A stretch of DNA of 64,000 nucleotides from Tigriopus japonicus (taxonomy: Eukaryota; Arthropoda; Copepoda; Harpacticoida; Harpacticidae), in assembly GCA_010645155.1 (NCBI GenBank), contig CM021314.1:408364-472363 (forward strand). Direction: 5' to 3'. The stretch's first letter is position 1, and each line of letters begins with the position of its first letter. The notes under the pieces are model-generated. The model saw only the letters and a list, made by a program, of their open reading frames with translations. It was not told the DNA's origin and searched no databases. Below, in pieces: positions 57,106-64,000 of this stretch. The position numbers and the translations under genes are program-made.

Positions 57106-57140
57106 TTAGGTTAGGTTAGGTAAGGTAAGGTTAGGTTAGG
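57106..57140. repeat. Interstitial telomere-like (TTAGG)n array
   Basis: Seven consecutive pentamers: three TTAGG, two TAAGG, two TTAGG. TTAGG is the standard arthropod telomere unit. Flanks are ordinary sequence, so it is interstitial and not a chromosome end. Confidence 0.85.
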
Positions 57141-57334
57141 TTTAGATGTGGAAAGGTTATTTTATTATATTACCTTTCAACTGTTCTTTAATAGAATATC
57201 CAATCCCATAACAATACACTGTATCTAAGGCGGGTTCATTCTTTTGCATTCTCGAGTTATAGTGAGCCGAACGCGCAGCTGTAGCAAACAAGCTGTCGGA
57301 GCAAACCAGCACTTTGTGTAGGGTTCACACTTCA

Positions 57335-57607
57335 CATAGATAAATGAAATAGAGATATCTCAATTTTGACGTTGCCAAAACCGCCCTCTATGAGGGATTA
57401 CCTAACAACATTGTTACAAATGATGGTTTCATAAGGAACGTCATAGATGGCGCTACCTTGTTTGTAACGCAAATATCCCTTTTCAAGTTTGATTCTCAGA
57501 GTCAATCCCGAAAATACAGCCTGAGTCATCTAGAGGTCACGGATCAAACAACTGTCGCCGTAGTCTGCCTGCTTAGCTAGAACTGAGAAGTCTGGGGCTA
57601 GTTTGTG
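57335..57607. mobile_element. 273-bp insertion with perfect 7-bp target duplication
   Basis: Starts CATAGATAAATG and ends CTAGTTTGTG (opposite strand CACAAACTAG), bordered by CACTTCA on both sides (57328-57334 and 57608-57614). The left arm of the host inverted repeat (near 56830) preserves the empty site with a single CACTTCA (inverted), which proves the insertion and the duplication length. Confidence 0.88.
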
Positions 57608-58005
57608 CACTTCATGACAGGCTTACAAAAACAATTAGCCCACGAGTTCGACATTCCGACAAATTTCGGAATGTTAGGTAAAATTAGACCACGCAACCTC
57701 CCAATCGAGGGTTTAGTAAAAATAGCCAAGAGGGAACTTCTCAAACCAGCAGTTCTAGACAGGTTTTGATTTCTTCTTCCAAACACAAAAGGCTAAGGTT
57801 GCGTGGTTGATTATTAAAAAACTTTACGTTACTATTAGAAACAAATCGTTTTTCCTCAAATTAATGATCAATAAGGCTCGGAAATATTCAGTTTTTCCGT
57901 GGAGCAGAAATTCGAGACGTTCCAAAGAGTTGGGTCAGCTGACGATCAGCCTTTAGCAATTAGCCATGTAGCAAACACTACATTGTGAAACGTCTGGGGT
58001 TCTGC

Positions 58006-58067
58006 NNNNNNNNNNNNNNNNNNNNNNNNNNNNNNNNNNNNNNNNNNNNNNNNNNNNNNNNNNNNNN
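58006..58067. other. Assembly gap (62 N)
   Basis: A run of N; the true length is unknown. Confidence 0.99.
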
Positions 58068-58157
58068 CACATTATGGCAAGCTATTTAGAAAATTGAACG
58101 AATCACATGGAGAGAACTCCGAAGACCATCTTGGTCCTCTTGAACTATGATCACTAG

Positions 58158-59010
58158 TGCAGGAACTTTAGACGAATATACTTATTCGTCTTTTTTCGTA
58201 TTTATTCGTCTCTTTTACTCTTATTCGTCGTGATAAATTTGTTTCTCTAATTTGGATTTTATTCGTCTTTTTTCGTCTAATCTGACAATATCACTCAACT
58301 TTTTGTCTAAATTGTAATTTTTTTTTGCTTTTTTTCTCCAAGTTCAAAGCAAATAGACACTTTTTAAAAAGTTCAACTCCAAAGCTTGGGCCAAAGTAAT
58401 AGTTTGATTGTGAGTTGTGTTATTGCACGAACAAAATATGATCCTTCCTTATATTTTAACTTGTAGAGTTTCCTGACAGACACCGAAAGAAAAGGTCACT
58501 ATTGGATTGAAAAAAAGCTATCTGACTATGCGAACAATTAATGTGTCAATAAAATTGTTTCCAAATATTGCTGTATTAAAAACGTTGAAATAAGGGTGGT
58601 ATGAACTCTTGATTTTTTTAAATCTATATGTACCACTGACCATTTCTTGCTTATTCGGCAGTTTTCCGTTTGTTAATTTTGTAGATTTTGCCGTTTTGCA
58701 CAAGGGCGTAGCTGTTACCCTCAATTGGGCCACACGTTTTGTCTACTTAATGGGCAGCAGTTTTAATCCTCTTTTTATCCTCTTTACAGGCAATTCATTT
58801 GTCTTTTTTTGCTGCGTAAGTTAGTTTTTTTGCCTTTTTGTCGTATTTGTCAGTTTTTTTCGTCTTTTCTCGTCTAATGAAGCCTCTAATTCGTCCTTTT
58901 TCGTCAAATCGGGCAATTTTATTCGTCTTTATTCGTCTAATCAGTAATCAGGTACTTTTATTTGTCTTTTTTCGTCTATTTTGAGAGTTTTATTCGTTTA
59001 AACTTCCTGT
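58158..59010. repeat. TTCGTCTTTT-rich inverted-terminus element
   Basis: The left end CAGGAACTTTAGACGAATA and the right end, read on the opposite strand, CAGGAAGTTTAAACGAATA form an imperfect 19-bp terminal inverted repeat. Both flanks of the interior carry many TTATTCGTC/TTTTTTCGTC units. No clear target duplication and no coding sequence. Confidence 0.6.
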
Positions 59011-59340
59011 CAACTTCTCTTCCCATTTTTTATTTCATTCACTTCTACGAAGTGAAAAATAGCCTTGAAAAATACCAATGACAAAAATCATGTTGTCTTC
59101 AGCAAAAAATGGACAATCATTATCATAAAGCTAGTCATTGGATCAAGACTTTGAATATATTTTTGACTTTTTTTATGTTTGAATTGTGAGTGCTAGGGTC
59201 GGAGGTTTGATCCTCGCCCGACCAGCAAAGCCAGCCATCACATCGACCAGTTTTTCCGATAAGCAATCTCTAGTCCAATATCAGATTGGTTCTCCGTTTG
59301 TAAATATGGAATAGCGTCTAAAAGTTTCCCTGAGAGAGTT

Positions 59341-59415
59341 CGGGTAGGAGAATCGAACCTGGGACCTCTCTCACTACAGGAAATTGCGCTAACCACGACA
59401 CCACGTCTCCTCCCT
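59341..59415 (-). mobile_element. tRNA-derived SINE head
   Basis: On the minus strand, GGAGACGTGGTGTCGTGGTT then AGCGCAATTTCCTG contains an A-box-like GTGGTTAGCGCA, and CCCAGGTTCGATTCTCC holds a good B box (GGTTCGATTC). Spacing fits an RNA polymerase III internal promoter. Stems do not pair as a working tRNA, so a SINE or tRNA pseudogene is favoured. Confidence 0.65.
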
Positions 59416-59433
59416 AACTTCCTACTTGAATTA

Positions 59434-60380
59434 CAACAATCAAAAAGCACAATTTCAATTCTTTGGGAGACATCAATTGGGCATCAAATGATTGGTCGTT
59501 GTATAATGATACAACGACCAGTGAAGTTTTGTTTAATTGCTTATGCAATTAGAATGACTCTAGGTTGTCACACAAGAAAATTAACATGGACGTGGTAACG
59601 GGCTCTCCACGGGCCCTCGCGCCCTCGCTTGATCCCACTCCATGCATGGATGCTCCATGTAATACCGTCCTTCTTGCCTAGATAGAGTTAATGAAAAAAT
59701 GTTATTAAAGGGCCCGGAAAAATCTTTGCGAAAAAGTGACAAAATATCCAATATATATAATTTCTTCAAAAGGCCTAAACATTTGGAAAATGCCGGATAA
59801 TGAAGAAATATTTTTTTTTGACAAGGCCACTATTTTTAATATTTTTGTCTTTGTACACCCATTTTCCAAATTTGTTTCTGGTGAATTTGATGTATTATGC
59901 TGTTTTTGGAGGTCTACTTGAATGTAATTGATTCAAAAAGACAATTTTCAGTTTTCCTCAATAAATGGCGCAATTTTTTCGTGTATGATAGTAATTTTGG
60001 TTGTGAATGTCAAATTTCAGGACAAATGCAGTTTTTGTAGCAGTTTTTGTATTTTTGGGTTCACTTTTGGTAAGCCCTACTGAGCATTGGTCGTTCATTT
60101 ATTTTCTTAATTTTGCCTGAAAATTTTTTTTTGACTCAAATATTCGAGAAAATATTTATTTTTCCCTTGAAAAGCCAAAGTATTTGAAAAATCGAGGAAA
60201 AACGGAGAAATATTTTAAAAAAGGTTTTTATATAAAAAAAATTTTTTTCTGGGCCCTAGTTAATAATGTCATTTTGTTTACATAACCTATAGGACAAAAG
60301 TTCACAAGGATTCAACGAGCAACCATTTGATGCCCAATTGATTTCTCTCAAATAATTGAAACTGTGTTTTTTGATTGTTT
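59434..60380. mobile_element. Tc1/mariner-like MITE with 68-bp inverted termini
   Basis: Left terminus ACAATCAAAAAGCACAATTT continuing through CATCAATTGGGCATCAAATG; the right end is the inverted copy with a few mismatches. TA lies at both borders (59432-59433 and 60381-60382). A perfect 12-bp hairpin (TGGTCGTTGTAT, 59493-59520) lies at the inner edge of the left terminus. The AT-rich core has no transposase. Confidence 0.75.
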
Positions 60381-60382
60381 TA

Positions 60383-61545
60383 AGTCAAATATACGCAAAC
60401 CCCTGATCCCCTGACTTGCTATCTTTTTTAAAAGCAACATGGTTTTTGCCATTGGCATTGTTCAAGAACATTCCTAACTTCATAGAAAGATACAAATTTT
60501 CTTCTCGGTATCTATTTTCCACACTTTACAGTCTTCTTTTTTCTAAAGAACCCCTATTAAGTACTGAAAACGAAGACTGAGAAGCAAATTTACCCAGATA
60601 GAAAGTGGATTGTTGTTTGCGATTCTTGGCAACGTTAAGCCCGTTTTGAGCTGTTTGTCGATCAAGACAAACTAACTTGAGGATAGGAATGTCAGTCAGT
60701 TAAGATTAAACTTACAATAAACAAATCCAATTATTTGTGCCGTGGGAAAACTCTGACGAACTTACAAAATTAAAAAAATATTTACTGGCATGTTTAAATA
60801 GAATGGGAAATTTTCAAGAACTCTTCTTCTACTGAGGCCATTTTTAGAAATGCTCTGTTGACATCCATATGCAGAGCATCCGACCGTGTTCCTTTCGAGA
60901 AATCCGTCTCTTTTTCGATGGAAGCTTGTGTGGGTGCTGGCCACAGACCATGTGGTGCTGGCTCGATAGGCAGGAAATTCTTTGGGTGGGCGGCGTACTT
61001 CGTGGCCACTCTCCAGGCGAAGAGATCTACCCAGCGGCTGACGATTTCAGTCAGGGTTGGCTCCAATCCATGGCGCTGACAACGAACCCCAAAAGAAGCC
61101 TTGTTGTCATACATCTCAGATCTTTCTCGCACTGGCTAGAAACTATGTCAAAAGAACCTCAAAGTGAAAGAAGAATTAAGATGGAGAGAAAGAAATCAAA
61201 CTTGATTCACCAACCAAAATGTCATTTCGGGTTTTTTTTCTTCATGGACATTGCAACAAGTAATGATTCAACCGGAGTGTTAAGGTACACTCTTTCTAAA
61301 ATATGTCATTTATTTTTATTTTTAGATTCAATTATTAGGTGTGAAGAATATGTATATTTTGTTATTTATCAATGCTGTATCCCCTTTTTGCTCTTACTCT
61401 TGCTCATTGCTCTCTTGTGATATTTACATTTATGTACAAATGTTTATATACCTCACCAAGACGTCAATTAAGTATCTTGTCATGAAACAATAATCCCGGG
61501 GATCATACAATCAAAAGTCCAGATGCCCAATAATGTGTCATATCC
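60383..61545. other. Gene-free stretch
   Basis: Overlapping open frames on both strands at 60794-61420 (the minus one of 112 residues) are not recognised; they could be a transposon remnant. Confidence 0.4.
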
Positions 61546-61553
61546 ATCTAGAA

Positions 61554-61767
61554 CAGGGGTAGGTAACCTGTGTGCCACAGCCAACATGTGGACCCAGAAG
61601 CTATGGGGAAGGACCAAAATAGTGGGCCTGCAAGACATCCATAGTACTGTATTTATGTGCCCAAAGCTCTTTCATTTTTCAATTGTGGGCCCCTTAACCT
61701 ACCAACATATGTTTGGTCAAGTAGTCAAACTTTTGGTCCTTGACTCAAAAGTGGTTGCCAACCTCTG
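61554..61767. mobile_element. hAT-type MITE, 214 bp (copy 2)
   Basis: Starts CAGGGGTAGGTAACCTGTG and ends TGGTTGCCAACCTCTG. Flanks ATCTAGAA (61546-61553) and ATGTAGGA (61768-61775) agree in six of eight. Same family as 34091-34294, more diverged. Confidence 0.75.
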
Positions 61768-61775
61768 ATGTAGGA

Positions 61776-64000
<2,225 letters not shown>

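Larger units (their letters stand above)
56706..57740. mobile_element. Inverted-repeat element carrying telomere-like TTAGG units
   Basis: The left arm (56706-56882) contains CTCTTGGCTATTTTTACTAA, GGGAGGTTGCGTGGTC, CATTCCGAAATTTGTCGG and TGCTGGTTTGCTCCGACAGC. The right arm is its inverted copy in two parts (57265-57334 and 57608-57740), split by the insertion at 57335-57607. The space between arms holds the TTAGG array. No transposase. Confidence 0.8.

Noticed and set aside
57106..57140. A chromosome end
   Set aside because: The TTAGG array is only seven units long and is flanked on both sides by ordinary sequence within an inverted-repeat element.
60794..61420. Open frames of 112 (-) and 183 (+) residues
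   Set aside because: They overlap on opposite strands without recognisable motifs; not supported as genes.

Overview
The window looks like nuclear DNA of an arthropod, most plausibly a crustacean such as a copepod; the species is inferred and not proven. Protein genes carry short GT-AG introns, telomere-type TTAGG units occur, and gene content fits an arthropod: a painless-like TRPA channel, a CHK/EcKinase-like kinase, singed-type fascin, EPS8 and beta-ureidopropionase. Two runs of N (29184-29268 and 58006-58067) are assembly gaps.

Layout. 1-18.9 kb is a graveyard of mobile elements: LINE reverse transcriptase pieces, a BEL/Pao retrotransposon on the minus strand split by a 3.4 kb DNA element, hAT-type MITEs, a rearranged mariner and a tRNA-derived SINE. 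18.9-22.7 kb holds most of beta-ureidopropionase (+). 25.1-27.2 kb holds a single-exon wolframin-like ER membrane protein (+). 30.2-34.0 kb is a four-exon TRPA (painless-like) channel (+). 35.8-37.7 kb is EPS8-like (+). 38-47 kb is again rich in inverted-repeat elements, including a foldback-like element built of short tandem repeats. 47.8-53.1 kb is a complete six-exon fascin (+). NIT2 omega-amidase (53.6-54.5 kb, -) converges on it and lies 105 bp downstream of a CHK-like kinase (54.6-56.0 kb, -). 56-62 kb holds more inverted-repeat elements and a second SINE. The window ends inside the first KH domain of a PCBP/mushroom-body-expressed type RNA-binding protein (+).

The genes do not form one pathway. 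Fascin and EPS8 both act on actin bundles; beta-ureidopropionase and NIT2 are separate branches of the nitrilase superfamily.

The most interesting unexplained signal is a set of elements with termini resembling CAnrGAACCACTGAATTTC and 7-bp target duplications. It includes a 3.4 kb copy inserted precisely into the BEL integrase, shorter inverted-repeat copies, and a 29-bp relic that consists only of the two fused ends of the long copy between perfect 7-bp duplications. A second minimal palindrome, between perfect 8-bp repeats, lies just downstream of beta-ureidopropionase.
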